NCBI RefSeq assembly: GCF_008080435.1
Contig: NZ_VRKN01000003.1
Span: 512,629-576,628 of the forward strand
Source of the DNA: Enterobacter asburiae
GTDB taxonomy: Bacteria; Pseudomonadota; Gammaproteobacteria; Enterobacterales; Enterobacteriaceae
Direction: 5' to 3'
DNA: 64,000 bases
Shown here piece after piece: positions 28,551 through 38,183 of this stretch. The notes beneath the pieces were generated by a model, which saw only the letters and a program-made list of their open reading frames with translations, made no database searches and was not told the DNA's origin. Within the stretch, counting starts at the first letter, position 1; each line of letters begins with the position of its first letter. Position numbers and translations under genes: made by a program.

Positions 28551-29772
28551 GGATCTGCCTGAACCGACGCAACTCCACCAAAACCGCCAATAAAATCATG
28601 CCAACAACGGCTAACACAAACCCGCTGCTGCTCGCCGACGCCACCGGGGTCATCATCGCCCCCAGCCCACCGAGGATCGCCGCGCCAATCGCATCGCCCG
28701 TCACGTTTTGCGCGGTCCACAGACCGTTAATGCGCCCGAGCATCCCTTCCGGCGTCTGAGTCTGGATCAGGGTGTACTGCAGCAGCGAACTGATGGCGCT
28801 CAGCCAGCCAAAGATCACCAGACAGAGCACTCCCAGCGCCCACACCGGCATCAGGCTGAAGAAGCCGATGGCGATAAACGAGGCCAGCGTGGCAAGCAGC
28901 ATAATCAGCCCCGGACGCGCGCTCTGCGCCAGGTTGCCGCTGGTCAGCGCCCCGCACGCCGCGCCGAGCGGAATGGCAGCGTAGAGAATGCCAATCTCCG
29001 AGGCGCTCATCTGCCACTCGCCCGCCAGCGCCGGGTACAGCACGCGCACGGCGCTCGCCATCGTCAGCAGGCCGCCGAGCAGCGCAATGCCGCCGATCAG
29101 CGGGTTGCTGAACAGGAAACGAATAGCGGCCATCAGCGATTTCAGCGGATGCTCGCGCGGCTGCGGCGGAGGTGGCAGCAGCGGCAGGCGCAGCAGCGTC
29201 AGGGTGGTGATAAAGGTCCCCGCTGCCGCCAGCCCGTAGTTCCACGCCACGTTACCGGTCGCCAGCAACAACCCACCCACCATCGGCGAAATCACCGAGC
29301 CGAGGCGCACGGTGAGCATGGTGATCGCCCCCGCCTGCATCAGGTTCTCGCGCCCGACCAGCGCGGGCGTCGCCGCCAGCAGCGCCGTCACGCCCAGGGA
29401 GGCAAAAAAACCATCCCATAAACCCAGGGCATAAATCGCGATCAGCGACGGCTCCGGCAGCATCGCGTTCAGACACAGCCCGATAAAGCCCACGCCGCAG
29501 GTGCCGCGCGCCAGCAGGATCAGCTTCTTACGCTCGTAGCGGTCCGCCAGCACGCCGCCGACCATCAGTCCGATAAACATCGCCCCGCCGGTTAAGGTGA
29601 CGGATAACCCCACCAGCCAGCTGGAGTGCGTCAGGGTCTGGATCTGTACCGGCACGGCCACGCCGAGTAGCCCGAGGGACAAAATGGAGATAAAGCGAGC
29701 GATAAAAACGGCGCGATACGCCGGGTGCGTTTTCAGCAGGCTGAGATTGAGCAGCCAGGATTTTTGATTCAT
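28546..29772 (-). CDS. entS: Enterobactin exporter (MFS)
   Basis: EntS is an inner-membrane major facilitator that moves enterobactin from cytoplasm to periplasm. The protein is 408 residues with 12 predicted membrane spans. It has the MFS loop [15 protein letters not shown] between spans 2 and 3, and [20 protein letters not shown] near the C-terminal half. It is divergent from fepD with a Fur-box array between them, the enteric arrangement. Confidence 0.95.
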   Translation of the reverse strand: MNQKSWLLNLSLLKTHPAYRAVFIARFISILSLGLLGVAVPVQIQTLTHSSWLVGLSVTLTGGAMFIGLMVGGVLADRYERKKLILLARGTCGVGFIGLCLNAMLPEPSLIAIYALGLWDGFFASLGVTALLAATPALVGRENLMQAGAITMLTVRLGSVISPMVGGLLLATGNVAWNYGLAAAGTFITTLTLLRLPLLPPPPQPREHPLKSLMAAIRFLFSNPLIGGIALLGGLLTMASAVRVLYPALAGEWQMSASEIGILYAAIPLGAACGALTSGNLAQSARPGLIMLLATLASFIAIGFFSLMPVWALGVLCLVIFGWLSAISSLLQYTLIQTQTPEGMLGRINGLWTAQNVTGDAIGAAILGGLGAMMTPVASASSSGFVLAVVGMILLAVLVELRRFRQIL

Positions 29773-29838
29773 GACAAAGCCTTGAGTCTATTTCTACCCT
29801 TTCCATGGGCGCACATGCTAACATAGCCAAATAAGATA

Positions 29839-29863
29839 GATAACGATAATCACTATCATTATC
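29839..29863. promoter_or_regulatory. Overlapping Fur boxes between entS and fepD
   Basis: GATAACGATAATCACTATC (29839-29857) matches the Fur consensus at 17 of 19. GATAATCACTATCATTATC (29845-29863) is offset by 6 bp and matches at 16 of 19. Such 6-bp-shifted overlap is the classic multi-dimer Fur site. Confidence 0.9.
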
Positions 29864-29880
29864 AAATCATGGATGTTGCT

Positions 29881-30885
29881 ATGTCGTTTCCCTCTTCTGC
29901 GGTGCGCGCCGTTGCCGTGCCCGTTTTACTGCTGCTCCTGAGCCTTGCGGTTGCACTCAGCCTGCTGGTCGGCGCGAAGCCGCTGCCCGCGTCCGTTATC
30001 GTTGATGCGCTCTCCGGCACCTGCCAGAGCGCCGACTGCATTATCGTGCTCGACGCCCGCCTGCCCCGCACCCTTGCCGGACTGCTGGCGGGTGGCGCGC
30101 TCGGCCTTGCCGGTGCCCTGATGCAAACCCTTACCCGTAACCCGCTGGCGGACCCTGGTATTCTCGGCGTTAACTCCGGCGCCAGCTTTGCCATCGTGCT
30201 CGGCGCGGCGCTGTTCGGGTTGACGTCACCCTCTGAACAGCTGGTGATGGCCTTTTGCGGCGCGCTGGTTGCCTCGCTGGTGGTGGCGTTTACCGGCAGC
30301 CAGGGCGGCGGGCAGCTGAGTCCGGTACGCTTAACCCTGGCGGGTGTGGCGCTCGCGGCGGTGCTGGAAGGCTTATCCAACGGCATCGCGCTGCTTAACC
30401 CGGACGTCTACGACCAATTGCGCTTCTGGCAGGCCGGTTCGCTGGATATCCGCACTCTTGAAACCCTAAAAGTGGTGGCATTCCCGGTCATTATCGCTGC
30501 CGCCGTGGCGCTGTTTTTAAGCCGATCGCTTAATAGCCTGAGCCTCGGCAGCGACACCGCGACTGCCCTCGGCAACCGCGTGGCGCGCACGCAGCTGATT
30601 GGTCTGCTCGCCATCACCGTGCTGTGCGGCAGCGCGACCGCCGTGGTTGGCCCCATTGCCTTTATTGGCCTGATGATGCCGCACATGGCGCGCTGGCTGG
30701 TGGGGGCGGATCACCGCTGGTCGCTGCCGGTCACGCTGCTGGCCACCCCTGCCCTGCTGCTGTTTGCGGACGTGCTCGGTCGTCTTCTGGTTCCGGGTGA
30801 ACTGCGCGTCTCGGTGGTCAGCGCCTTTATCGGCGCACCGGTGCTGATCTTCCTGGTACGACGTCAACGGGGAGGTGGCGCATGA
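29881..30885 (+). CDS. fepD: Ferric enterobactin permease FepD
   Basis: FepD is one of two FecCD-family inner-membrane subunits of the ferric enterobactin importer. The protein is 334 residues from the ATG at 29881, the E. coli length; an ATG at 29869 would add four residues but has weaker ribosome-binding support. It has DARLPRTLAGLLAGGALGLAG, LMQTLTRNPLADP and GPIAFIGLMMPHMARWLVG. Its end overlaps fepG by 4 bp. Confidence 0.96.
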   Translation: MSFPSSAVRAVAVPVLLLLLSLAVALSLLVGAKPLPASVIVDALSGTCQSADCIIVLDARLPRTLAGLLAGGALGLAGALMQTLTRNPLADPGILGVNSGASFAIVLGAALFGLTSPSEQLVMAFCGALVASLVVAFTGSQGGGQLSPVRLTLAGVALAAVLEGLSNGIALLNPDVYDQLRFWQAGSLDIRTLETLKVVAFPVIIAAAVALFLSRSLNSLSLGSDTATALGNRVARTQLIGLLAITVLCGSATAVVGPIAFIGLMMPHMARWLVGADHRWSLPVTLLATPALLLFADVLGRLLVPGELRVSVVSAFIGAPVLIFLVRRQRGGGA

Positions 30886-31874
30886 TGGCCCCGTCCCGTC
30901 GTTTAATCACCAGCGTCTTCCTGCTGGCTATCGCTATTCTGCTGCTGGCGGTCTGGAGCCTGCGCAGCGGCGCAGTGACGCTCGATTTCGCTCAGGTTTT
31001 AAATGCACTGCTCGGCAGCGCACCGCGCAATATCACCCTGGTGGTCACCGAATGGCGATTGCCGCGCGTGGCGATGGCAATTCTGGTGGGTGCGGCGCTC
31101 GGTGTGAGCGGTGCGATATTCCAGTCGCTGATGCGCAACCCGCTCGGCAGCCCGGACGTGATGGGCCTCAATACCGGAGCCTGGAGCGGCGTGCTGGTGG
31201 CGATGGTGCTGTTTGGTCAGCACCTGACGGCGATCACCTTTACGGCGATGGCGGGCGGCATTCTGACGTCGCTGATTATCTGGGCGCTGGCCTGGCGCAA
31301 CGGTATCGACACCTTCCGACTGATCATCATCGGGATTGGCATCCGCGCCATGCTGATGGCCTTTAACACGTGGCTGCTGCTGCAGGCCTCGCTGGAAACC
31401 GCGCTTTCCGCCGGGCTATGGTACGCCGGTTCGCTCAACGGCCTGACGTGGGGCAAAACCTGGCCCGCCGCGCCGCTGATTTTGCTGATGTTTATCGGCG
31501 CGCTGCTGCTGGTGCGCCGTATGCGCCTGCTGGAGATGGGCGACGACAGCGCCTGCGCGCTCGGAGTGAGCGTTGAGCGTTCGCGCCTGATGCTGATGCT
31601 GGTCGCCGTATTACTGACCGCCGCCTCCACCGCGATTGCCGGGCCGATCTCGTTTATCGCCCTCGTGGCACCGCATATCGCCCGCCGTCTTTGCGGTACG
31701 GCTCGCTGGGGCTTAACCCAGGCGGCGCTGTGCGGCGCGTTATTACTGCTGGCCGCCGATCTCTGCGCCCAGCGGCTATTTATGCCTTATCAACTTCCGG
31801 TGGGCGTGGTGACCGTCAGCCTCGGCGGGATTTACCTCATCGTCTTGTTAATTCAGGAGTCACGCAAGAAATGA
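30882..31874 (+). CDS. fepG: Ferric enterobactin permease FepG
   Basis: FepG is the second FecCD-family subunit and pairs with FepD in the inner membrane. The protein is 330 residues, identical in length to E. coli FepG. It has TEWRLPRVAMAILVGAALGV, FQSLMRNPLGSPDVMG and GPISFIALVAPHIARRL. ATGA overlaps join it to fepD upstream and fepC downstream. Confidence 0.96.
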   Translation: MMAPSRRLITSVFLLAIAILLLAVWSLRSGAVTLDFAQVLNALLGSAPRNITLVVTEWRLPRVAMAILVGAALGVSGAIFQSLMRNPLGSPDVMGLNTGAWSGVLVAMVLFGQHLTAITFTAMAGGILTSLIIWALAWRNGIDTFRLIIIGIGIRAMLMAFNTWLLLQASLETALSAGLWYAGSLNGLTWGKTWPAAPLILLMFIGALLLVRRMRLLEMGDDSACALGVSVERSRLMLMLVAVLLTAASTAIAGPISFIALVAPHIARRLCGTARWGLTQAALCGALLLLAADLCAQRLFMPYQLPVGVVTVSLGGIYLIVLLIQESRKK

Positions 31875-32671
31875 CAGACACGGCAACCCGCTTGCGCGGC
31901 GAAAACCTCACCCTCGGCTACGGCAAAAAAATCATTGCCCGTGATTTATCCGTCGCCATTCCGGACGGCCATTTCACGGCGATTATCGGCCCGAACGGCT
32001 GTGGTAAATCGACCCTGCTGCGCACGCTGAGCCGCCTGATGACGCCCGCTGAAGGTAGCGTGTTCCTCGACGGGGAGCCGATCCAGCGCTTCGCCAGTAA
32101 AGAGGTGGCCAGGCGCATCGGGCTGCTGGCGCAAAACGCCACCACGCCGGGAGATATCACGGTACAGGAGCTGGTCTCGCGCGGACGCTATCCGCACCAG
32201 CCGCTGTTTACCCGCTGGCGCAAGGAAGATGACGATGCGGTGAACCGCGCGATGCAGGCGACGGGGATTATCGATCTCGCCCAGCAGAGCGTGGACACCC
32301 TTTCCGGTGGACAGCGTCAGCGCGCGTGGATTGCGATGGTGCTGGCGCAGGAGACCTCCATCATGCTGCTGGACGAGCCGACGACCTGGCTCGATATCAG
32401 CCATCAGATTGACCTGCTGGAACTGCTGAGCGATCTGAACCGCACGCAGGGGTACACTCTGGCGGCGGTGCTGCACGATTTAAACCAGGCGTGCCGCTAC
32501 GCCACGCATCTGATTGCACTGCGCGACGGCGAGATTGTGGCGCAGGGCGCGCCGAAAGAGATTGTGACGCCGGATCTGATCGAGCGGATCTACAGCATGC
32601 GCTGCATGATTATTGACGATCCGGTGGCGGGTACGCCGCTGGTGGTGCCGCTTGGAAAACGTGCGGTTTAA
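31871..32671 (+). CDS. fepC: Ferric enterobactin ABC ATPase
   Basis: FepC powers import of ferric enterobactin through FepDG. The protein is 266 residues with Walker A GPNGCGKST, signature TLSGGQRQR, Walker B IMLLDEPTTWLD and the H-loop AVLHDLNQ. The ATG at 31871 overlaps the fepG stop; longer upstream frames lie inside fepG and are rejected. fepE, found after fepC in E. coli, is absent; a palindromic repeat follows instead. Confidence 0.97.
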   Translation: MTDTATRLRGENLTLGYGKKIIARDLSVAIPDGHFTAIIGPNGCGKSTLLRTLSRLMTPAEGSVFLDGEPIQRFASKEVARRIGLLAQNATTPGDITVQELVSRGRYPHQPLFTRWRKEDDDAVNRAMQATGIIDLAQQSVDTLSGGQRQRAWIAMVLAQETSIMLLDEPTTWLDISHQIDLLELLSDLNRTQGYTLAAVLHDLNQACRYATHLIALRDGEIVAQGAPKEIVTPDLIERIYSMRCMIIDDPVAGTPLVVPLGKRAV

Positions 32672-32673
32672 TT

Positions 32674-32756
32674 CCCCTCACCCTGACCCTCTCCCCATAG
32701 GGGAGAGGGGACGATTACACCCTCTCCCCTATGGGGAGAGGGCTGGGGTGAGGGGG
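32674..32756. repeat. Paired CTCTCCC palindromic repeat (composite)
   Basis: Two copies of the palindrome CCCTCTCCCC-ATA-GGGGAGAGGG flank a central ACGATTACA spacer, and the outer arms CCCCTCACCC and GGGTGAGGGG are inverted to each other. It sits between convergent fepC and entF. The same composite with the same spacer occurs at 53765-53846. Confidence 0.85.
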
Positions 32757-32765
32757 CTTTTGACG

Positions 32766-35700
32766 TTACCCCAATATTTCCCTCAACACCGGCCCAATCT
32801 TCTCAAACGCCTGCGGTGAAATGATATCCACATGGGCGCAGTCCTGGCTGTACACCTCAAGCTCCGCCACCCACGGTGCCCACGCGACCTGCGGATCCAT
32901 CGTTCGCGTTCGCTCGGCGACAAACAGCGTCGCTTTGCCGTCAAAGCGTGAACTGTGCGCCGTGGTGAGCAGCCGTACCGCGTCGGCGTAGTTGCCCTCG
33001 ATAGCGGTAAACAGCTCGCTGGAGCCCTGCCCCTGCTGAGCAGCGATAAACGCCTGACGCTCGCGCTCGATCTCCGCCAGCACCTCCGGGTCGAGGTCGT
33101 TGGCCTCTTTCTCCGCCCAGTTCTGAGTTTCCGGCGGCCAGGTATCCAGCAGGCCGAGGAACGCCACCGCTTCACCCTGTTCGCGCAAACGGGCAGCAAT
33201 CCCCTGCGCCAGCGTGCCGCCGAGGGAATAGCCGAACAGATAATACGGCCCCTGCGGCTGCTGCGTACGCAACGTCTTCAGGTGATACTCAATCACTCCA
33301 TCCAGATCCGCACACTGCTGCATCGGCCCGTCCGGGCGCGGCGACTGAATGCCGGTAATCGACCAGCGAGGGCTGAGGTAGCGCGCCAGGACGCTGAACT
33401 GCCAGGCAAACCCGGATGCCGGATGGAAGCAGAACAGCGTCGGGCCGTTGCTTTCGCGCAGCGGGAGAAGGGTTTCATGCCCCAGACGCTGCGCCTGCTC
33501 ATCGCTCATCGGCGAATCCAGTAGCGCGCTGAGCTTGCTCACCGTCGAGGCGACCATAATCTGCCCGGGCGTGACCTTACGCTCGAACGCACGGCTGAGC
33601 TGCGCCGCCAGGCGCATCGCCAGCAGCGAGTGGCCGCCAAGGGCAAAGAAGTCGGCTTCGGTATCGTTCACCTCGCAGCCCAGCAGCGCAGAAAATGCCT
33701 GCGCGACGGCGACTTCGCTTTCCGTCTCCGGTGCGCGGCCGGAGGTTTTACTCGTTAGCGACGGCAGCGGTAGAGCCTTGCGATCCAGCTTGCCGTTAGC
33801 GCTTAACGGCAGCTCGCTGATTTGCAGCAGCACCACCGGCACCATATGCGGCGGCAGTTGGGCTTTAAGTGCTTCCAGCAGCGCGTCGCGATCCAGCGGT
33901 AAACCGGATTCGGAGACGACGTATCCCACCAGCTGGCGGGCATCGCCGCCCGTTGCCGTAGCCTGGTTGAACACGCAGGCATGCACCACGGCCTGGGCCA
34001 CGTCCGGCAACGACAGCATCGCCCGATCGATTTCACCCAGCTCAATACGCTGACCGCGGATTTTCAGCTGATCGTCGCTGCGGCCCAGATATTCCACCGC
34101 GCCGTTGTCCAGCCAGCGGGCCACGTCACCGGTGCGGTACATCCGCTCGCCAGGGGCGAACGGGTCGGCAATAAAGCGGCTGGCGGTGAGGTCGGGGCGT
34201 CCCAGATACCCCTGCGCCAGCTGAATGCCGGTGAGATACAGATCCCCCGCCACGCCGAACGGCACCGGGCGCATCATCGCGTCCAGAATGCGCAGCCCCG
34301 TGTTCCACACCGGGAAGCCGATCGGCACGCTGTTGCCCTCCACCGCCGCCAGCTCGGGGCCATAAGCCGGATACCAGCTGACGTCCACCGCCGCTTCGGT
34401 TGGGCCATAGAGGTTGTGCAGCGGCGCATGGGTCAACTGCTCCCACTCGCGGCACAGTTCAGTCGGCAGCGCTTCGCCGCTGCAGAACACTTGCTTAAGG
34501 GTTTTGCAGCATGCAACGTTTTCCGGCGTCAGCGAGGCGACAAACGCCGCCAGCATCGACGGCACAAAGTGAGTGGTGGTCACGCCGTACTGTGCGAAGA
34601 AGCTCTGCATCGCCTGCGGATCGCGGTGCGCGTCCGGCTCGGCCATCACCAGCTTTGCTCCGGCGATAAACGGCCACCAGAACTCCCACACCGACACGTC
34701 AAAACTGCACGGCGTTTTCTGGGCCACTACGTCATGCGCCGCCAGTGGATAATGATCCTGCATCCACTTCAGGCGGTTAACGATAGCGGTATGGCCGACC
34801 ATCACGCCTTTTGGACGCCCCGTCGAACCGGAGGTAAAGATGATGTACGCCGTCTGCTCCGGCTTCGCCAGGCGCAGCGGATCAGCCTCCGCAGTCGGTA
34901 ATAGTGTGTTGTAACTAAATGAGGTAATGGACATATCGCTAAAGCGCGAAATCTGCTCGTCGGTGGTGATGAGCAGCGATGGCTTCGCATCTTCCAGCAT
35001 CATGCGCAGACGATCGTCCGGATAACCGGTATCCAGCGGTAGCCACGCGGCGCCTGCTTCCACGATGCCGTGCAGCGCCAGGGTCAGGAACACCGAGCGC
35101 GGGAGTGCCACCGCCACGCTGTCGCCCGGCTTCACGCCGCGTTCGCGCAGCAGGTTTGCCAGGGCGACCACCTGCTCGCGCATCTGGCGATAGTTCAGCT
35201 CAATGTGCGCATCCGCCAGCGCGGGCGCGTCCGGCGTTTTGCTCGCCTGCGCCGCCACCAGATCCGCCAGCGTGGTGGACGGCAGCGCCAGCCCGGTATC
35301 GTTGATGCGCGCCAGCTGCTGATATTCCTGCTCTGAAACGGTTTCCACCTCGCCACAGCGCAAATCAGGATTAGCGGCAAACTGCGTCAGCATCACGTTA
35401 AGGCGCGCAACGTGGCGGGTGAGCGTCGCTTCATCGTAACGCTGTTTATTGGCGAGGATCTCAATGCTCAAGCCGCCCTGCTCGTCCGGGAACAGCGCCA
35501 GCTCCAGATCGTTCACCGGGCCGGTTGCCAGCGTGTGGGTGATGGCCTCCACGCCGTCGATATCCAGCTGATAGTCGAACACCTTGACGTTCAGCACCGG
35601 GCCAAACAGCGCTTCGTCGCCTGCGGCACGCCCGCCGTCGCGCACGATCTGCTCGGCGTCGTAGCGCTGATGGCGACGCATTTTTTTCAGCTGGTTTGCC

Positions 35701-36623
35701 AGGCGCAGCGCCAGCGACGGCAGGCTCTCCTGCGGATGGATATTGACCGCCAGCGGCAGCACGTTGAGCACGGGTCCGGTCGCGGTGAGCGCGGCGGAGC
35801 CCATGCGGCGCATAAAGATAAACCCGGCGGCGTAGTCCAGCCGTCCGGTCAGGCGGCCCAGCCACAGCGCCACCAGTGCAAGCGCCAGATCGGTGCGCTG
35901 TACCTGCCCTGCCGCCTGCGCAAGCTGGCTAAAGGCGCGACCGTCCATTGCAATTTTCAGGCGCAGGATATCGGTGGTGGTGGCGCGTCCCGGCAGCGGC
36001 GCGGAAGAGAGCGAGACCGGAGAAGGAAGTTGTTTGCGCTGCTCAGCCCAGAAGGCACCGTCGCGCTGATACGCTTCGCTGTCGCGATAGCGCTGATACT
36101 CGTCCACCACCTCAGCGAACGGGGTAAACGGGGAAGCGGGCGTCGGTTCTCCCTTCTTCCATGCGGCGTAAATCGCGGCGATCTGGCGGGTAATGGCCGG
36201 GAAGCTGAAGCCATCGACTACCAGATGGTGATAACGCTGATACCAGTACCAGTGTTGCTGCCCCACCTGGATCAGCTGATGAAACGCCAGCGGCTGACCG
36301 CTCTCCACGCGCAGGTTTTGATTGAGATCGGCTTCCATCAGCGCCACGGCGGCGTCGTGGGAGTCGACACGAACGATGGACGGCTCCGGCAGGATCATGG
36401 ACTCATCCACCCACTGCCACACCTCACCGTTGTCTTCGGCAAAACGCGTGCGCAGGGTATCGGCCTGCATCATGCCTGCGGCAATGGCTTTTGCCAGCAG
36501 CGGCGAATCGATATCGCCTTTCAGCTCGGTGTAGTGCGCCACGCTCCAGGCGTTTGGCAGGGTGGAAAGCTGCTCCGCCATCCAGATACCCGGCTGAGCG
36601 GCAACAAGAGGCAGACGGTTCAT
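32766..36623 (-). CDS. entF: Enterobactin synthase component F (NRPS)
   Basis: EntF is a four-domain non-ribosomal peptide synthetase of 1285 residues. The condensation domain (about 1-430) has HHLVVDG near 135-141 and joins DHB from EntB to serine. The adenylation domain (about 450-960) has FTSGSTGRPKGVMVGH near 590 and activates serine. The carrier domain has the pantetheinyl serine in GGHSLLAMRL near 993. The thioesterase (about 1050-1285) has GYSLGG near 1134 and a late CAHVDI histidine; it trimerises and cyclises the product. The ATG at 36623 overlaps the ybdZ stop. Confidence 0.98.
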   Translation of the reverse strand: MNRLPLVAAQPGIWMAEQLSTLPNAWSVAHYTELKGDIDSPLLAKAIAAGMMQADTLRTRFAEDNGEVWQWVDESMILPEPSIVRVDSHDAAVALMEADLNQNLRVESGQPLAFHQLIQVGQQHWYWYQRYHHLVVDGFSFPAITRQIAAIYAAWKKGEPTPASPFTPFAEVVDEYQRYRDSEAYQRDGAFWAEQRKQLPSPVSLSSAPLPGRATTTDILRLKIAMDGRAFSQLAQAAGQVQRTDLALALVALWLGRLTGRLDYAAGFIFMRRMGSAALTATGPVLNVLPLAVNIHPQESLPSLALRLANQLKKMRRHQRYDAEQIVRDGGRAAGDEALFGPVLNVKVFDYQLDIDGVEAITHTLATGPVNDLELALFPDEQGGLSIEILANKQRYDEATLTRHVARLNVMLTQFAANPDLRCGEVETVSEQEYQQLARINDTGLALPSTTLADLVAAQASKTPDAPALADAHIELNYRQMREQVVALANLLRERGVKPGDSVAVALPRSVFLTLALHGIVEAGAAWLPLDTGYPDDRLRMMLEDAKPSLLITTDEQISRFSDMSITSFSYNTLLPTAEADPLRLAKPEQTAYIIFTSGSTGRPKGVMVGHTAIVNRLKWMQDHYPLAAHDVVAQKTPCSFDVSVWEFWWPFIAGAKLVMAEPDAHRDPQAMQSFFAQYGVTTTHFVPSMLAAFVASLTPENVACCKTLKQVFCSGEALPTELCREWEQLTHAPLHNLYGPTEAAVDVSWYPAYGPELAAVEGNSVPIGFPVWNTGLRILDAMMRPVPFGVAGDLYLTGIQLAQGYLGRPDLTASRFIADPFAPGERMYRTGDVARWLDNGAVEYLGRSDDQLKIRGQRIELGEIDRAMLSLPDVAQAVVHACVFNQATATGGDARQLVGYVVSESGLPLDRDALLEALKAQLPPHMVPVVLLQISELPLSANGKLDRKALPLPSLTSKTSGRAPETESEVAVAQAFSALLGCEVNDTEADFFALGGHSLLAMRLAAQLSRAFERKVTPGQIMVASTVSKLSALLDSPMSDEQAQRLGHETLLPLRESNGPTLFCFHPASGFAWQFSVLARYLSPRWSITGIQSPRPDGPMQQCADLDGVIEYHLKTLRTQQPQGPYYLFGYSLGGTLAQGIAARLREQGEAVAFLGLLDTWPPETQNWAEKEANDLDPEVLAEIERERQAFIAAQQGQGSSELFTAIEGNYADAVRLLTTAHSSRFDGKATLFVAERTRTMDPQVAWAPWVAELEVYSQDCAHVDIISPQAFEKIGPVLREILG

Positions 36624-36832
36624 GCGTTCTCCCCCGCAAAATGAGAGGGCTCGAGCGTTTGCCAGTGTTCGGCCAGCCACTGCTGGCACGCGTCCTGAGA
36701 TTGCGCTTCGCACACCACGCGCCAGCCTGCAGGCAACTCGCACTGCTGCGGCCACAGGCTGTATTGCCCCCGATCGTTACGCAAAATGGCGAATTGTCCC
36801 TGCGGATTATCGAAAGGGTTGCTGAATTCCAT
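36620..36832 (-). CDS. ybdZ: MbtH-like protein, EntF activator
   Basis: This MbtH-family chaperone of 70 residues binds the EntF adenylation domain and stimulates it. It shows the family signature: NPFDNPQGQFAILRND, then YSLWPQ, LPAGWRVV and the C-terminal WQTLEP. It sits between fes and entF and overlaps entF by 4 bp. Confidence 0.95.
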   Translation of the reverse strand: MEFSNPFDNPQGQFAILRNDRGQYSLWPQQCELPAGWRVVCEAQSQDACQQWLAEHWQTLEPSHFAGENA

Positions 36833-36842
36833 ACAGACTCCG

Positions 36843-38039
36843 TTAGTGAATGAGCGGCTGCCAGAGGGTCATCAGCCCCTGCGTCAGCCCACCGCGCCAG
36901 CAAAGCGCATCATGTCCGCCGTCAACCTGACGCCAGTAAACCTGCTGCGCGTGTAGTTCGGCGTAAATCACCTGATTGGCATTGAAAATCAGCGGCTCGT
37001 TGCGCCCGGCCTCAAGGACGATACGTAGCCCGCTCGCGGTTAGCTCACCTGCTCTGAGCTGTTCGATGAGGCGCCCGTCCTGCTGCCCACCGCGGTGCGG
37101 CCACCAGTACGAGCCGGACTGGCTCAGCACGCAGCCAAAACGCTGCGGCCAGTTGAGGCCAGCATAAAGCGAAGAGAGTCCGCCAAAGCTCTGGCCCGCC
37201 ACCACGGTACGGTCGGCGCGGTCGCTAAATGGCGCGAGATTTTTTACAAGGGGGAGAAGTTCTTCCTGTACCGCCAGCCAGAAATCGGGGTTACAGGGCA
37301 ATTCGCGGCTGCGATGTTCCATGTCGATCACATCGATTAATACGTAGACCGCAGAGGGCAGTTTGCGCTCGGTGGTGAGCGACGCCAGCGCAGACCAGAC
37401 CGGCATGCTTTCGGCCCAGAATTGCCCGTCGAGCAGCACCGCCAGCGGGCGTTCCGGGTCGTCATCGCCGGTGCTAAAAATCCATACACGGCGACGGTTG
37501 TTCAGACGCGCGCTGTTCCACTCAATGCAGAGCGGCTGTTGATACGGCATATCGGGACGATCCCAGCCAGGTTGAACGGGTGCGTCCGGCATCTCCAGCG
37601 CCGAGACGGCATGACCGCGCCCGCCGCGCCAGCTCTGCGGATTCAGCGGGTCGGAAACCGCATGCGGCAGCAGTTTGCGCCAGCCTTCGCGCAGCGCCAT
37701 GCGGTCCGGCTGCGCGCCTTCAAACACGGTATCGGCAAAATCGTTTTCATTCACAGAAGGGATAAAGCAGTAGCTGCCGCGCCATTCGGGGCTGAACTCG
37801 CCCTGCCACTGCCAGACGTCGGTATCCGGGATGCGTTCGAGGGACTGCGGGCGGGCATTTTGATGGTGATCGGTCACGCCGGTGATGTAGAGCCAGACGC
37901 GTTTGACGGGTGACGAATCTTGCGTTCCTTTCGGGTCACGCCACCAGAACGTGACGCAATATGCCCCCTTTTCAGGCTTCCATTCAGGGCCGTTTTTCGA
38001 CCGCCACCACGCTTCACTTCCGGTTGTTAACGCCGTCAC
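36843..38039 (-). CDS. fes: Ferric enterobactin esterase
   Basis: Fes is a cytoplasmic esterase that hydrolyses ferric enterobactin to release iron. The protein is 398 residues from a GTG at 38039 (V-TALTTGSEAWW), which has GAGG at 8-bp spacing and matches the E. coli start; upstream ATG codons in frame would run into the Fur-controlled promoter. It has an N-terminal Fes domain, then an alpha/beta hydrolase with the nucleophile in VAGQSFGGLSSLYAG and the late catalytic His in VDGGHDALCW. It heads the fes-ybdZ-entF operon and is divergent from fepA. Confidence 0.95.
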   Translation of the reverse strand: MTALTTGSEAWWRSKNGPEWKPEKGAYCVTFWWRDPKGTQDSSPVKRVWLYITGVTDHHQNARPQSLERIPDTDVWQWQGEFSPEWRGSYCFIPSVNENDFADTVFEGAQPDRMALREGWRKLLPHAVSDPLNPQSWRGGRGHAVSALEMPDAPVQPGWDRPDMPYQQPLCIEWNSARLNNRRRVWIFSTGDDDPERPLAVLLDGQFWAESMPVWSALASLTTERKLPSAVYVLIDVIDMEHRSRELPCNPDFWLAVQEELLPLVKNLAPFSDRADRTVVAGQSFGGLSSLYAGLNWPQRFGCVLSQSGSYWWPHRGGQQDGRLIEQLRAGELTASGLRIVLEAGRNEPLIFNANQVIYAELHAQQVYWRQVDGGHDALCWRGGLTQGLMTLWQPLIH

Positions 38040-38087
38040 CCTTATAACCTCATGTTTAACAGTCTTTTTTGTTTCAGGACAAATTTT

Positions 38088-38125
38088 ATTGATAATATTA
38101 TTGATAACTATTTGCATTTGCAATA
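38088..38125. promoter_or_regulatory. Fur-binding region between fes and fepA
   Basis: Two degenerate Fur-like 19-mers start at 38091 (GATAATATTATTGATAACT) and 38103 (GATAACTATTTGCATTTGC), each matching the consensus at about 12 of 19. The sequence TTGATAACTATTTGCATTTG resembles the known E. coli fepA-fes bidirectional Fur operator. Confidence 0.75.
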
Positions 38126-38183
38126 GCGTAGTGGCCGCGCTGTGGGAAGCGCTCATAAAACAACCATAAAAGCGGGACGTACA

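Noticed and set aside
32674..32756. Rho-independent terminator only
   Set aside because: It may act as one, but the same composite with the same spacer recurs at 53765-53846, so it is better described as a dispersed repeat.
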